This document shows positions 42,013 through 51,488 of a stretch of 64,000 nt of DNA, in pieces (positions within the stretch are counted from its first letter, which is position 1; each line of letters begins with the position of its first letter). The notes beneath the pieces are model-generated. The model was given only the letters and a program-made list of their open reading frames with translations, searched no databases and was not told the origin of the DNA. Source of the DNA: an uncultured Clostridia bacterium (GTDB lineage: Bacteria > Bacillota > Clostridia > Oscillospirales > Oscillospiraceae); contig CAMHMZ010000001.1 of NCBI GenBank assembly GCA_946186375.1, positions 248,001 through 312,000 of the forward strand, given 5' to 3'. The position numbers were made by a program, and so were the translations under genes.

Positions 42013-42432
42013 ATGGGAATGACAGTAGAATGCAAAAAGACAGGTAGATCTATGGACATGGGTGCTGGCGGCTTTCTTCGCTGGCGTATGAAAATCGCAG
42101 AACTGTACAACCTGAAATAGTTCGAGCACTACCAGACGTTGATGGAGGCGCCTCTGTGCCATTCGAAGGAATGGTATGAAGCGTTCGACAAAGAAACGGA
42201 ACGGTTGCTCAACGAAGAGCACCTGGATATCAAGATTCTCGATTTTTGTCTTAAGAGTGATGTGGAAGGAAGCATCAACTATGGCGCCTGTAAAAACATC
42301 CTGAAGGCGATTGGGGATTACACGAACAATGTGGCGTATACATACGTTGCATATGCACATCATGACTGGGATCGCCTGAAAGCAATTCTGCAAGATTGTG
42401 TTGATACAAAGTCCAAGATGATTTGGTACTAA
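42013..42432 (+). pseudogene. conserved small protein interrupted by an in-frame TAG
   Basis: The frame from ATG 42013 reads MGMTVECKKTGRSMDMGAGG..., meets TAG at 42118-42120 after 35 codons, and continues open for 103 more codons (FEHYQTLMEAP ... TKSKMIWY) to TAA at 42432. From memory of the family, related proteins of gut Clostridia run through as one chain of about 140 residues. So this is a nonsense mutant, a readthrough gene, or two fragments restarting at TTG 42139. TAG is used as a true stop elsewhere in the window. Confidence 0.7.
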
Positions 42433-42444
42433 ATTTTAAAATAG

Positions 42445-42475
42445 CGTGCGGGGAGGGTTCCTCGCACGTTTTTTT
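42445..42475 (+). terminator. rho-independent terminator
   Basis: CGTGCG / CGCACG arms with inner GGA/TCC pairs and a T7 tail. Confidence 0.85.
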
Positions 42476-42496
42476 CATGCAAAACAAGTCTTTTGG

Positions 42497-42525
42497 TTGA
42501 CGGAGACGTGTCCAGAACGTAATAA
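42497..42525 (+). promoter_or_regulatory. promoter of pilus locus 2
   Basis: TTGACG, 17-base spacer, TAATAA, located between a terminator and the adhesin gene. Confidence 0.6.
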
Positions 42526-42565
42526 ATATCTGGCAAAGCAAAGAGAAAACGAGGGAGGTGAGGCT

Positions 42566-45500
42566 GTGGAAAAGCTCAAAAAAATCGTATCGATATTTTT
42601 GGCGTGCTTAATGCTCATCACATTAGTCCCAAGCACGACATTCGCCGACAGTGAAAGTGATAGAGAGGCAAAAGAGCCGGCATCAACGGAGGAAAGCAGT
42701 ATGCCCTCGGTGATAGACAGCGACAGCGATGCTGCGTTGGAGATTGGGAACGAATCCGACGAAGAAGTATCTTTAGCGGATGTACATAATGCGGATGCTG
42801 TAGATCCAGGAGAAAATTCAAACGCGAACAGTGACACAGAGATTAATGGAGGTGAAAGCGCCGATTGGGATCAAAATGCTGGGGAAGACCATTGCGATGA
42901 CCGCCTCGATACTGACGAAAATACTGAGGCGGCCCAAACGCCGTGCAACCAAAAGGCAGAGAAGGATGCAAGTGACGAATCGTATGTGGATGAAGGCCCT
43001 GAAGATGAAGCAGAGGCCAGCCTCAAGCAAGGTAGCAATGACGCGAACTCCAAGGATCATGATCATAATGCAGATGATATCGAGTCTGAAGACGAGAGCG
43101 AAGAAGCCATCTCTGACGATGATGCCACCTACGAAAAAGGTGACGACAGAAAGAGCACAAATGTAGAAGACGAGTCCTCGACAAAGAGTGAAGAAGACGG
43201 AGTCGAGGAGTTGGAAGAAGCGGAGCAGCCGGCTCTCCAAGAGAAGAAAGTTAAAGTGCAAATATATAAAAACGATCGGTATAAAGTGAAGGCAAAGACT
43301 TCAGACAAAATATCGATTTCAGGATTGCTCCCGGAAGATGCAGTTATCAAAGCGTTTCCGGTGAATGTGGGAGTGGACGGCCAAACCGTGCTTGCTGCTT
43401 ACGACATCACAATCTGGTCAAGGGATGAAGTATTTCAACCTGTTGACAATAATGTAGAGGTCAAGATCTCCCTTGCGGATATCGTAGACGGTCAGGCGCT
43501 GAACGTCTATCACATAGAAGAAAACGGGGATCAGACGTTGGTCGCAGAAGCCACGGCCGATGCTGGAAGTGTGTCATTCGATGCGAGCCATTTTTCAATC
43601 TATGTTATCACAGATCCAGAGGTTTCATTTACGCATACATACAGGTTCTTTGACAGATATGGGAACTTGGTCGACACGCAAATAATCAGCGATAATGAAT
43701 ATCTGTATGAACCAAAAACATCAGTGACGGCGAACGAACACGAAAGGTTTGTGGGTTGGTTTTTTGATGACGATACGAAGGTTCAAGGATTTGGTTCTGC
43801 ATTCACGGAAAAAGCCATGAACGGAGAGCTTACCGAAAACCTAACAAGCGATCTGCACGAGGTTTTTGAAGATGTTTGGTATGTAACATACATGTCGTTG
43901 AAAGGCGATGACGGAACGCGAAGAATAGCTGATCGTCAGACATATACTATCGGAGATAAATTATCGACGGTCGGCGTCAACTTTCAGGATCTTGTGTATG
44001 AGGGTGGAACTGATAGTGACGAGCCTGTCGGCTACGCGCATATAGGTTGGAGCACGACAGAGCCTGATAATGATTTCCACAACACCGTTCCTTCTGAATA
44101 CCCGTCAAAATCAGCAACGGAGCATGTGGTGGATGGCGATATCGTACTTTATCCTATCCTGAGAAGCGCACACTGGATCAATTTTGAAACGAACAGTGTG
44201 TACTCGATCGTTGATGCTGAGTACATCATGTATAACGAGGTCACCAGGGAGCCTTCTCCGGCGCCTGTGAAGACAGGTTATATTTTCGATGGTTGGTACA
44301 TCGATGAAGATCTCACGCAAGAATTTGAATTCGGGCATGCTCTGAGCGAAGATATAACTCTTTATGCCAAATGGCGTCCTGGAAAAACGGAATACACCAT
44401 CATCTACTGGGCAGAAAATGTCACAAAAGGGACTTATACGTTTGTGAACTCAAGAACAATAGGCGATGTAGATACTGACACAGTTGTTTCTGGTTCATCG
44501 TACTCGAATTGGGGCGATGGTTTTGAGAACGCAGAATACTACGTTTTTGATAAAGCAGATCAAAACGTCACCGTAAAAGGGGACGGCACGACAGTAGTAA
44601 ACGTGTATTACAAGCGCAAAGAATATACATTTGTCTTTGATCTTGCTGACACAAACGGCACTTATCATAACAACACGATGACGATAGGCGGCCGCACATA
44701 CACAGGAAGCAGAAATGCAGAAAAATATACGATCACGGTCACGCTTGGGCAGGATATCAGCGCATTGTGGCCGACAGCGAGCAACGTTGGCAGCTATCAG
44801 ACTGGAACATTCTTCAAAAGAACATATACGTTCAGGGGGTGGCAGCCGACATCCGGCTCGACCACATACGTCACAAAGAGAACGACCGTGACTGTTGATT
44901 TACTGCCGACATCAGGCACGACGACGACCTTCCGCGCATCATATGAAAATACAACAAGCACACAAACAATAAACTACTGGTTTGAGAACATTGAGGACAG
45001 TAATTACACAAAATCCAACGAATACTCACAGACAGTATCAGGAACAGGCTCGAACTGGTCCGCAAAAGATATTGATGGTTTTGTTTACAACAGCTCGAGA
45101 TCCAACACGTCCGGCAACCCAGTAAACTTCTACTATGACAGAATAAGATACAAGCTGACGTTCATGTATCTGCCAAGTATCGTAGAAACGGAAATTGAGC
45201 AAATCAAGTATGCGAGTCCTTTGAACGCCTACGATCACGTGCCTGTAAAAGGTTCTGATATACCGGTTTATTATGAATTTTGTGGTTGGTACACGACACC
45301 AGAGTGTTTAGACTCCAGTCGTTTTGACTGTTCTACAGGCCTTATGCCGGACAGCGATCTAGTGTTATATGCCAAATGGAGCCCGATGGAAGTTGACGTG
45401 ACCTTCAACCTGGTATTCGACTTGGGGGACGGCAGTGGGTCAACTGTTCAGGCTCGCATATTGGCGGGAACTCCGGCAAGGGAAGTTCTTCCGTCTGGTT

Positions 45501-46609
45501 GGGAAAAGCCGAGCCGCGACAATTACACATTCCTTGGTTGGGTAGATGAACAAAACGAATTGTTCAACCTTGATACGCCGATCACAGGCGATGTGCATTT
45601 GACGGCTCTGTGGTCCAACAACCAAGCTTATCATCTATATTATGACGCCAACAGTGGTTCCGGAACGGTTCCGGTGGATCAGAACAAGTATGCGCCTGGT
45701 TCTTACGCAACTGTCCAATATCCGTCTGAGATCACTCCACCGCAAAGCAACGATGAAGTGTATGCGTTTCAGTGCTGGAACACACGCCAAGACGGTTTCG
45801 GGACAAATTACTATCCCGGAAGTAAGGTTCTTATGCCGATGCAAGATATGACTTTATATGCGAAGTGGTCTGTGATCAGAAAGGCCGAATTCACTTACAA
45901 CTACAACTACCCTGTGGGTGTTTCCGGACAGCCGGCGGACGTAACGATACGTTTCCCGGATGATACAGGAACACTTCCGAACACGCCATACATTCTCGCT
46001 TTAGACAATCCAAAGTTGAGAGGGTACATATTCAAAGGCTGGACTATTGGTCAGAACGATTCCGCGCCTTATCTCATGAAAGGCGACGAGATCCGTGTGG
46101 ACACATTAGAAGGCAATTCTACGCTATACGCCCAGTGGGAAGTCAATGAAAACCCTGTTTCAATTGTATTGTTGAATGAAGTAAGCGGTGCTTTGGCTGA
46201 CAGATCGAAATATTTTGCGTATAACATTACTTGGAAAAGCTCTTCGACGGGGCAAACCATCAAACAGCAAAACGTGTCGTTGAAAGCCAATCAGCAATTC
46301 GTCATCGGCGCGCAAGCCGGTCAAACGGTCGTGGTAACGCAAACTGATTACAGTGAAGACGGATATTACACATTCAATACTTTGAATGAAAATGATCTAT
46401 CAGAACTTCTTACAAGAACGATTCTGGTGGATGTTGATACAGAATCTGAGCTCAGTTTGACATATGTCAACTCAAAAGATTCTATTGCGCCGACTGAAGC
46501 ACGACTCAGACCGGACAACCATTTTGGTAAACTCATGCTATTACTTGTAGCTGTGTTTATTATATCAATTTTTACGAAAGGAAAGAAAAGCTATGAAGAA
46601 AATCTCTAA
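42566..46609 (+). CDS. InlB-repeat surface adhesin (1347 aa)
   Basis: GTG 42566 follows GGAGG at 42554-42558. Signal peptide (1-28), a very acidic disordered stretch (29-225), a small domain (about 235-345) and then a long run of InlB B-repeat / Listeria-Bacteroides repeats (352-1195), recognised by repeated FxGWxxD...LYAKW phrases (GYIFDGWYIDED, ITLYAKW, LTALWSN, TLYAQW). The end has a Cna_B-like strand set, then SIAPTEARLRP, a membrane helix and KGKKS tail. No LPxTG; APTE may be an odd sorting signal. Overlaps the pilin gene by 17 bases. Confidence 0.85.
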   Translation: MEKLKKIVSIFLACLMLITLVPSTTFADSESDREAKEPASTEESSMPSVIDSDSDAALEIGNESDEEVSLADVHNADAVDPGENSNANSDTEINGGESADWDQNAGEDHCDDRLDTDENTEAAQTPCNQKAEKDASDESYVDEGPEDEAEASLKQGSNDANSKDHDHNADDIESEDESEEAISDDDATYEKGDDRKSTNVEDESSTKSEEDGVEELEEAEQPALQEKKVKVQIYKNDRYKVKAKTSDKISISGLLPEDAVIKAFPVNVGVDGQTVLAAYDITIWSRDEVFQPVDNNVEVKISLADIVDGQALNVYHIEENGDQTLVAEATADAGSVSFDASHFSIYVITDPEVSFTHTYRFFDRYGNLVDTQIISDNEYLYEPKTSVTANEHERFVGWFFDDDTKVQGFGSAFTEKAMNGELTENLTSDLHEVFEDVWYVTYMSLKGDDGTRRIADRQTYTIGDKLSTVGVNFQDLVYEGGTDSDEPVGYAHIGWSTTEPDNDFHNTVPSEYPSKSATEHVVDGDIVLYPILRSAHWINFETNSVYSIVDAEYIMYNEVTREPSPAPVKTGYIFDGWYIDEDLTQEFEFGHALSEDITLYAKWRPGKTEYTIIYWAENVTKGTYTFVNSRTIGDVDTDTVVSGSSYSNWGDGFENAEYYVFDKADQNVTVKGDGTTVVNVYYKRKEYTFVFDLADTNGTYHNNTMTIGGRTYTGSRNAEKYTITVTLGQDISALWPTASNVGSYQTGTFFKRTYTFRGWQPTSGSTTYVTKRTTVTVDLLPTSGTTTTFRASYENTTSTQTINYWFENIEDSNYTKSNEYSQTVSGTGSNWSAKDIDGFVYNSSRSNTSGNPVNFYYDRIRYKLTFMYLPSIVETEIEQIKYASPLNAYDHVPVKGSDIPVYYEFCGWYTTPECLDSSRFDCSTGLMPDSDLVLYAKWSPMEVDVTFNLVFDLGDGSGSTVQARILAGTPAREVLPSGWEKPSRDNYTFLGWVDEQNELFNLDTPITGDVHLTALWSNNQAYHLYYDANSGSGTVPVDQNKYAPGSYATVQYPSEITPPQSNDEVYAFQCWNTRQDGFGTNYYPGSKVLMPMQDMTLYAKWSVIRKAEFTYNYNYPVGVSGQPADVTIRFPDDTGTLPNTPYILALDNPKLRGYIFKGWTIGQNDSAPYLMKGDEIRVDTLEGNSTLYAQWEVNENPVSIVLLNEVSGALADRSKYFAYNITWKSSSTGQTIKQQNVSLKANQQFVIGAQAGQTVVVTQTDYSEDGYYTFNTLNENDLSELLTRTILVDVDTESELSLTYVNSKDSIAPTEARLRPDNHFGKLMLLLVAVFIISIFTKGKKSYEENL

Positions 46610-47855
46610 GAAAATCTTTGCAGCATTCATGGCCATGGTCTTGATTGTTGCAACGGCAGCAACTGCGTTTGCTGTCACGCCTGACATGGCTGCCGCAGGA
46701 ACTTACGGCGCCACCAACCAGGTTCTCACAGAAGGTGTCAACCTGAAGAAATCCATCGTTTTCATCAACCCGGACGACAAGGCTGTTTACGAGCCGAACA
46801 TTACGTTCAACTATGCCGTATCGTCCCCGGCAAGCGTAACTGCAACTGTTACGGATGCCAACAACAGATCAGCCGCTGTTAAGCCTGGCCCTGCCGGCGG
46901 TCTTTCCGTGGCTCCTTCTGTGAGCTTCAGTGCTAGCAACGATATCGTTGCGGCGACTGCTGCCGGATACGAGCTATCTAAGAACATCGCACTGTCTGTT
47001 GATCTCAGCGCATTCCAGTCCGCTGGTGTATACCGCTACAAGATCTCTGAGTCTGTTGCCTCTGCAGATCTCGCTGCAGCGGGTCTGCTCCGTTCGGAAA
47101 ACTATGTTTCTGACAGATACGTTGACGTTTACATCAAGAACGACAACGATGCTCTGGCGGTTTATGGCTTCTCCTGCTTCGAGGGTAACGACAACACAAG
47201 CCTGACAAGCGAGTCCACGAATAAGAGTGCTGGCTTTGTTCAGGGAAGCGATCTGAACGACGTTGATGTGTACTACACATACAATGTAAGCGTAAAGAAG
47301 GTCATCGATGGAACTCTGGCTGATATGCTCCACTCATTCCCGTTCTCCATCAGCGTAACCGGTTCTGACAACGCAGCGAAATATCAGTACAAACTTGCTG
47401 ACGCGAACGCGAACACGGACGCTCTTGTTGGCGGTGCCGCAATCGAGCAGGCTCTCGGCCACAACAAGCAGATCGAGATCTACGGTCTGCCTGCCACTGC
47501 GAATATCGCCGTGTCTGAAACAAACAACACCGCCGACTCCTACTCAGTCGTGATCAGCAATGACATGTCTGGTGCTGTTAAGGCCTACGCGGACGCAATT
47601 GCTGCTGGTGGTAGTGCTGCTCTCAGCGACGCCGCTGTTGCTGTTACCGATTACTCTGCGGCTGTCGTAGCAAGCGTTGCTGCAAGCCAGCAGAAGTACG
47701 GTGCGATCCGGTTCACAAATAGCCTGGATGCTGTTTCTCCGACTGGCGTCGTTGTCCGTTTCATGCCTTACGCTCTGATGTTCGGCATGGCATTCTATTT
47801 CTTCTTTGTTACTAAGCGCGACAAGAAGGAAGAGGAGCAGACTGCAGCTCTCTAA
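46593..47855 (+). CDS. pilin-like surface protein with SPTG-type sorting signal (420 aa)
   Basis: GAAAGGAAAG before ATG 46593. Signal peptide ends at ATAFAVTP. The body looks like two pilin/Ig-type domains (SIVFINPDDKAVYEPNITFNYA; then YTYNVSVKKVIDGTLADMLHSFPFSI). The end reads AVSPTGVVVRFMPYALMFG, a membrane helix and KRDKKEEE tail. This resembles the QVPTGV-type signal of Clostridia pilins rather than LPxTG, and should suit the class B sortase in this locus. Codon use suggests high expression. Confidence 0.8.
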   Translation: MKKISKKIFAAFMAMVLIVATAATAFAVTPDMAAAGTYGATNQVLTEGVNLKKSIVFINPDDKAVYEPNITFNYAVSSPASVTATVTDANNRSAAVKPGPAGGLSVAPSVSFSASNDIVAATAAGYELSKNIALSVDLSAFQSAGVYRYKISESVASADLAAAGLLRSENYVSDRYVDVYIKNDNDALAVYGFSCFEGNDNTSLTSESTNKSAGFVQGSDLNDVDVYYTYNVSVKKVIDGTLADMLHSFPFSISVTGSDNAAKYQYKLADANANTDALVGGAAIEQALGHNKQIEIYGLPATANIAVSETNNTADSYSVVISNDMSGAVKAYADAIAAGGSAALSDAAVAVTDYSAAVVASVAASQQKYGAIRFTNSLDAVSPTGVVVRFMPYALMFGMAFYFFFVTKRDKKEEEQTAAL

Positions 47856-47878
47856 TCATTTTTCGCAACTATAAATAC

Positions 47879-47904
47879 ATACGCCCCGGTTTTCCGGGGC
47901 GTAT
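47879..47904 (+). promoter_or_regulatory. strong hairpin after the pilin gene
   Basis: Eleven-base perfect stem ATACGCCCCGG / CCGGGGCGTAT with a T4 loop but no T run. Probably protects the pilin message or partly attenuates the downstream genes. Confidence 0.65.
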
Positions 47905-47930
47905 TCGTCAAGAGATGAGGATGGTAGAAG

Positions 47931-48458
47931 ATGCAAGTAAAGCAAGAGAAAAGCAAAAAATTAAAAGGACCGTTAGCGCCAGTACACGCGTTTTTGATAA
48001 ACGTATTTTTTGTTCTATTGGGAACATGGGTCGTATTTGGACTTGTTTTTGGACTTAAATCCGCGCCGAACAACGACATGCATCCGAGGATCGACCAAGG
48101 TGATCTGCTGCTGTATTACAGACTCGACAAAAACCCGAGCAATCAAGATGTAATAGTTTTCGAGAAGAACGATACTGTATATGTCGGCCGTGTTGTCGCG
48201 CTGCCCGGAGAAAGAGTTGAGGTGGTCGCGAACGGTGGGCTTCTGGTGAACGATAGAAACGTCATCGAGCCAGACATTTATTTTGCAACGCCTCCTTATG
48301 AAGGTTTTGTAAAATACCCGCTCACGCTTAAAGAGACTGAATGTTTTGTTTTAGTCGATATGCGAGATGGGGGAGAGGACAGCCGTTATTTTGGGCCGGT
48401 AGAACTTGATGCAATTCAAGGAACGGTTTTGGCGGTGCTAAGACGAAATGTTATTTAG
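47931..48458 (+). CDS. SipA-like inactive signal peptidase, probable pilus chaperone (175 aa)
   Basis: One membrane helix (19-42) then an S26 signal-peptidase fold. Where active enzymes have SMxP, this has Asp49-Met-His-Pro; where they have the Lys of YVKRV, it has Gly86 (YVGRVVALPGERVEV). The same two swaps (Asp and Gly for Ser and Lys) are known in Streptococcus pyogenes SipA, a pilus-assembly helper without peptidase activity. Its place between a pilin and a sortase gene fits that role. Confidence 0.82.
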   Translation: MQVKQEKSKKLKGPLAPVHAFLINVFFVLLGTWVVFGLVFGLKSAPNNDMHPRIDQGDLLLYYRLDKNPSNQDVIVFEKNDTVYVGRVVALPGERVEVVANGGLLVNDRNVIEPDIYFATPPYEGFVKYPLTLKETECFVLVDMRDGGEDSRYFGPVELDAIQGTVLAVLRRNVI

Positions 48459-48488
48459 GAAGATCATGCCGAGGGGAGTGGTAAAAGT

Positions 48489-49706
48489 ATGTGGAAAATA
48501 GCTGCACATTTTGGCAATGTCATTATAAGAATGATTGCTGGTATTGTCGCGTCATCCATGTGCTTATATGGCGCGTACGCCATGTACGACTCCTATTACA
48601 CGAACAAGCAGGCGTTTTCCTCATGGGATCTTGAACAGTATAAGCCGACGCAGACAGTGGAAGAGGGGAATGATTTTGAAGATATCTTAGCCATCAACGA
48701 TAACGTCGTTGGTTGGATCACATTCCCAGATACGCACATAGATTACCCGGTTGCGCACGGTTCGAACGATATTGAATACGCCGCGAAAGATATTTACGGG
48801 GAGCCTAGTATAACAGGCGCGATCTATTTGGCGGCTCAAAACAATGGTGATTTTTCCGATCACTACAACATCATATATGGGCATCACATGGACAATGGCG
48901 CTATGTTTGGGGACCTGGACAAGTTTGAAGATGCGAGCTATTTTGCTGCACACCCGTCAGCCTATCTCATGACGCCAGATCGTAACTACACGCTCATGAT
49001 TTTTGCGTGCATGCAGACAGACGCTTATGATAATCATGTATATTCCATATTGAGAAACAACAGGCTTTCAATCGATGAGCTCTGCGAAGAGATAAAAGAA
49101 AACTCGGCGCAATATCGGGAAGTCAAAACGCCGGTTAAAATCATCGCGTTCTCCACTTGCTCAGATGCGGTTTCAAACGGGCGTGTCGTTGTTTTCGCGA
49201 GCGCGATCGAAACAGATGAAATTCTGGAAAAAGAGGTGCCGCTTTCTGTAGGTGTAAGAAAAGCGATCGGTCACGGCCAGTCTCCGGCGTGGGCACTTGT
49301 GAACTTACTGTGTGTTCTGGTCGTATGTTTTGCATGGCTGCCGGTAACACACCTCAGAAAAAAGTACGGAAGAAAAAAGGCCGTAAAAAAGTGGATCGCA
49401 AAAATAGAAGATGCGAATAGCGAGAACAAAGACGATGAACATCTCAAAAGTTTAGAAAAAGATTTAAGAAAATTCATCAAATCTTTCAATATCGGTTGTA
49501 TCTTAGAGCCCATTTTGCTCGTTGTTTCAATTATTATTTTCATACTGACTGAAAATATTTTCACACCAATGATTTTGATCGATAAATACACGCCATTGAT
49601 GCTCGCGCTTGTGGCGGTATCTATTGCAACAGACATCATCTGCTTCACTTACAGAGGGGATCAGCCGGAAGAAACCGAAACAGTTTCCACGACAAAGGGC
49701 GACTGA
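48489..49706 (+). CDS. class B sortase with extra C-terminal membrane helices (405 aa)
   Basis: GGGGAGTGG before ATG 48489. Membrane helix (13-31), class B catalytic domain with IIYGHHM (His132/133), FSTCSDAVSNGRVVVF (Cys224, Arg232), and the SrtB-type helix before the Cys. After residue 255 it continues with three more hydrophobic segments around a charged helix (KWIAKIEDANSENKDDEH), which ordinary SrtB lacks. Probable polymerase or anchor for the SPTG pilin. Confidence 0.9.
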   Translation: MWKIAAHFGNVIIRMIAGIVASSMCLYGAYAMYDSYYTNKQAFSSWDLEQYKPTQTVEEGNDFEDILAINDNVVGWITFPDTHIDYPVAHGSNDIEYAAKDIYGEPSITGAIYLAAQNNGDFSDHYNIIYGHHMDNGAMFGDLDKFEDASYFAAHPSAYLMTPDRNYTLMIFACMQTDAYDNHVYSILRNNRLSIDELCEEIKENSAQYREVKTPVKIIAFSTCSDAVSNGRVVVFASAIETDEILEKEVPLSVGVRKAIGHGQSPAWALVNLLCVLVVCFAWLPVTHLRKKYGRKKAVKKWIAKIEDANSENKDDEHLKSLEKDLRKFIKSFNIGCILEPILLVVSIIIFILTENIFTPMILIDKYTPLMLALVAVSIATDIICFTYRGDQPEETETVSTTKGD

Positions 49707-49715
49707 ACGCAATGC

Positions 49716-49761
49716 AAAAAGCCACTCTTTTTCTTAAGTCAGAGGAGAGAGTGGCTTTTTT
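49716..49761 (+). terminator. rho-independent terminator
   Basis: AAAAAGCCACTCT / AGAGTGGCTTTTTT arms with a 19-base loop, at the end of pilus locus 2. Confidence 0.85.
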
Positions 49762-49834
49762 CACGGCCTCGGACGTATTTTTTTCACATTACAGAAATAT
49801 TCGGGTGGTTTTTTTACATTTCACTCACCCTGTA

Positions 49835-49863
49835 TTGACAACTAAATCATGTAATAGTAATAA
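49835..49863 (+). promoter_or_regulatory. promoter of the SipW/TasA-type fibre locus
   Basis: TTGACA, 17-base spacer, TAATAA, with a T-rich stretch just upstream. The expected transcript start falls inside the IscB end relic. Confidence 0.6.
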
Positions 49864-49907
49864 GGTGGCATACTTCCCGGACTGAAATCCGAGGTTTCCC
49901 CACTCGC
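49862..49907 (+). repeat. solo relic of an IscB element right end
   Basis: Bases 49875-49907 match the right ends of the IscB copies in about 27 of 33 positions, including the hairpin (CGGACT-GA-AATCCG) and GAGGTTTCCCC. An AAGGTG just before also fits. No omega RNA or iscB is attached. Confidence 0.75.
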
Positions 49908-49948
49908 AAATATAACACACAAAATACCGAAAAAGAGGTTGCTAAAAT

Positions 49949-50635
49949 ATGGTAAACAAAAAGAAAACAAACAAGATCAGTGCAGCAAGCATCATCTCGA
50001 TTATTTTGTGCTTGCTTTTGCTTCCGATGCTCGTCACGAACGTGATTTTGATCGTAAAAGGCTTAGCAAACGATAAAGAAGTTCCGACGGTTGGCGGCGT
50101 CGCGCCGATGATCGTTTTGTCAGATTCAATGTATCCTCAAATCAAGTCTGGCGATCTGATCATTGTAAAATCGGCGGATCCGGAAAACATCAAAGTTGGC
50201 GATCCGATCGCTTTCTTCGACCCTGATTCGAAGTCGAATTCTGTTGTGATTCATAGAGTCATTGAAATCACAGAGAAGAACGGGGAGCTTGCTTTCAAGA
50301 CAAAGGGTGATGCAAACGCGGTAGAAGACCAATCCCTCGTTCCGGCAAAGAACCTGGTTGGTATTTGGACGGGCACGGTGCTTCCGGGCGTTGGAAATGT
50401 AGCTCTGTTCATGAAGTCGGTTCCTGGATTGATCCTTTGCATTGGTGTGCCGATCGTTCTTCTTGTTGGCTTTGAATTGATTCGCCAGAGAAAATTTGAA
50501 ACAAAACGCAGCAGCGAAACAAAAGAGCTCATGGAAGAGCTGGAAGAGCTGCGGCGCTTAAAGGCTCAGCAAGATGCAAAGCTGGGCGGCAATACATCTG
50601 ATTCTTCCCCTGATGCCACGGTCGGGGTGGAATAA
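49949..50635 (+). CDS. sipW: SipW-type signal peptidase (228 aa)
   Basis: GAGGTTGCTAAAAT before ATG 49949. Membrane helix (12-37), Ser60 in LSDSMYP, His102 in VVIHRV replacing the Lys of ordinary type I enzymes, FKTKGDANAVED as box E, a second membrane helix (about 155-175) and a coiled-coil tail (ELMEELEELRRLKAQQD). This is the archaeal/ER-type SipW class that processes TasA-like fibre subunits. It is the first gene of the locus. Confidence 0.92.
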   Translation: MVNKKKTNKISAASIISIILCLLLLPMLVTNVILIVKGLANDKEVPTVGGVAPMIVLSDSMYPQIKSGDLIIVKSADPENIKVGDPIAFFDPDSKSNSVVIHRVIEITEKNGELAFKTKGDANAVEDQSLVPAKNLVGIWTGTVLPGVGNVALFMKSVPGLILCIGVPIVLLVGFELIRQRKFETKRSSETKELMEELEELRRLKAQQDAKLGGNTSDSSPDATVGVE

Positions 50636-50691
50636 TATATGATTCTCCGCCTTGGTGGGGAAGATAAATAATAACATAGGAGGATGAAACT

Positions 50692-51414
50692 ATGAAGAAG
50701 AATATTTGGATGAGAATCGCAGCTTTCGTTATGGTTCTCACTATGATTTCTACGTGCGCCGTTGGCGGCACGTTTGCAAAGTATGTTACTGCCGGCGAAG
50801 GTGCCGACAATGCCCGCGTTGCGAAGTGGGGTATTGTGATCTCCACTGAAGGCGACGGCGTATTCGCTGAAGAGTACGACGGAACCGTCGAGACTTCTGT
50901 TGCTGGTGAGAAGCTTGTTGCTCCTGGAACCCGCGGCACCGAGTTCACAGCTACTGTTTCTGGTAAGCCTGAGGTTGACGCCATGTTCCACCTGGCTCTC
51001 GAGAACTGCAAGGAAGTTATCCTGCCTGCTGGCACGTACACCGACTACACGCACCTTGGTGCTGATGGACAGTACTCCGATACCTTCACTCTGGATGAGG
51101 ACTACATGCCTGTTATCCTGCACCTGAACATCAACCTTGGCGGACGCAACATTCCTCTGTCCGGTCACCTGACTGAGATCGAGGCTATGCTGAACCGTCT
51201 GGGCGACGGAGATGGCCTGAACGCCACTCTGGAAGCCAACACCGAGATCCCCGCTGGCAGCACGATCACACTGTCTTGGGAGTGGCCGTTCGAGCAGAAC
51301 GACGCTGCTGACACCTTCCTCGGCAATGTTGCCGCTGGTGTTGTTGACGCTCCCGAAGGCTGCGAGACTCAGATTGCTTACGAGTTCGTAGCAAGCGCAA
51401 CCCAGATCGACTAA
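50692..51414 (+). CDS. TasA/camelysin-like fibre subunit (240 aa)
   Basis: AGGAGG before ATG 50692. The long signal peptide ends CAVGGTFAKYVTA, typical of SipW substrates. The mature part is a jelly-roll-like beta domain with WGIVIS, LVAPGTRGTEF (the LAPG loop found in TasA relatives) and WEWPFEQNDAADTFLGN. No anchor, so probably a secreted fibre subunit. High-expression codon use and a strong hairpin after the gene suggest it is the main subunit. Confidence 0.85.
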   Translation: MKKNIWMRIAAFVMVLTMISTCAVGGTFAKYVTAGEGADNARVAKWGIVISTEGDGVFAEEYDGTVETSVAGEKLVAPGTRGTEFTATVSGKPEVDAMFHLALENCKEVILPAGTYTDYTHLGADGQYSDTFTLDEDYMPVILHLNINLGGRNIPLSGHLTEIEAMLNRLGDGDGLNATLEANTEIPAGSTITLSWEWPFEQNDAADTFLGNVAAGVVDAPEGCETQIAYEFVASATQID

Positions 51415-51457
51415 TCATTGAGGCGAAAGTCTAACAAAAGATAGAGTAAGATAAAAG

Positions 51458-51488
51458 CCTCCCCTCCCAACGTGGCAGGGAGGGGAGG
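51458..51488 (+). promoter_or_regulatory. strong hairpin after the TasA-like gene
   Basis: Eleven-base perfect stem CCTCCCCTCCC / GGGAGGGGAGG, tail TATTTC. Position after the major subunit suggests partial termination that lowers expression of the rest of the operon. Confidence 0.7.

Noticed and set aside
42118-42120. TAG reassigned to an amino acid across the element
   Set aside because: TAG ends several intact genes (for example tnpB, the pseudokinase and the S24 repressor), so the interrupted gene is a local event.
36000-46000. Search for cas genes near the CRISPR array
   Set aside because: No Cas1, Cas2, Cas3, Cas5-8, Cas9 or Cas10 motif in any frame; neighbours are a phosphoesterase, an SPFH protein and TnpB.
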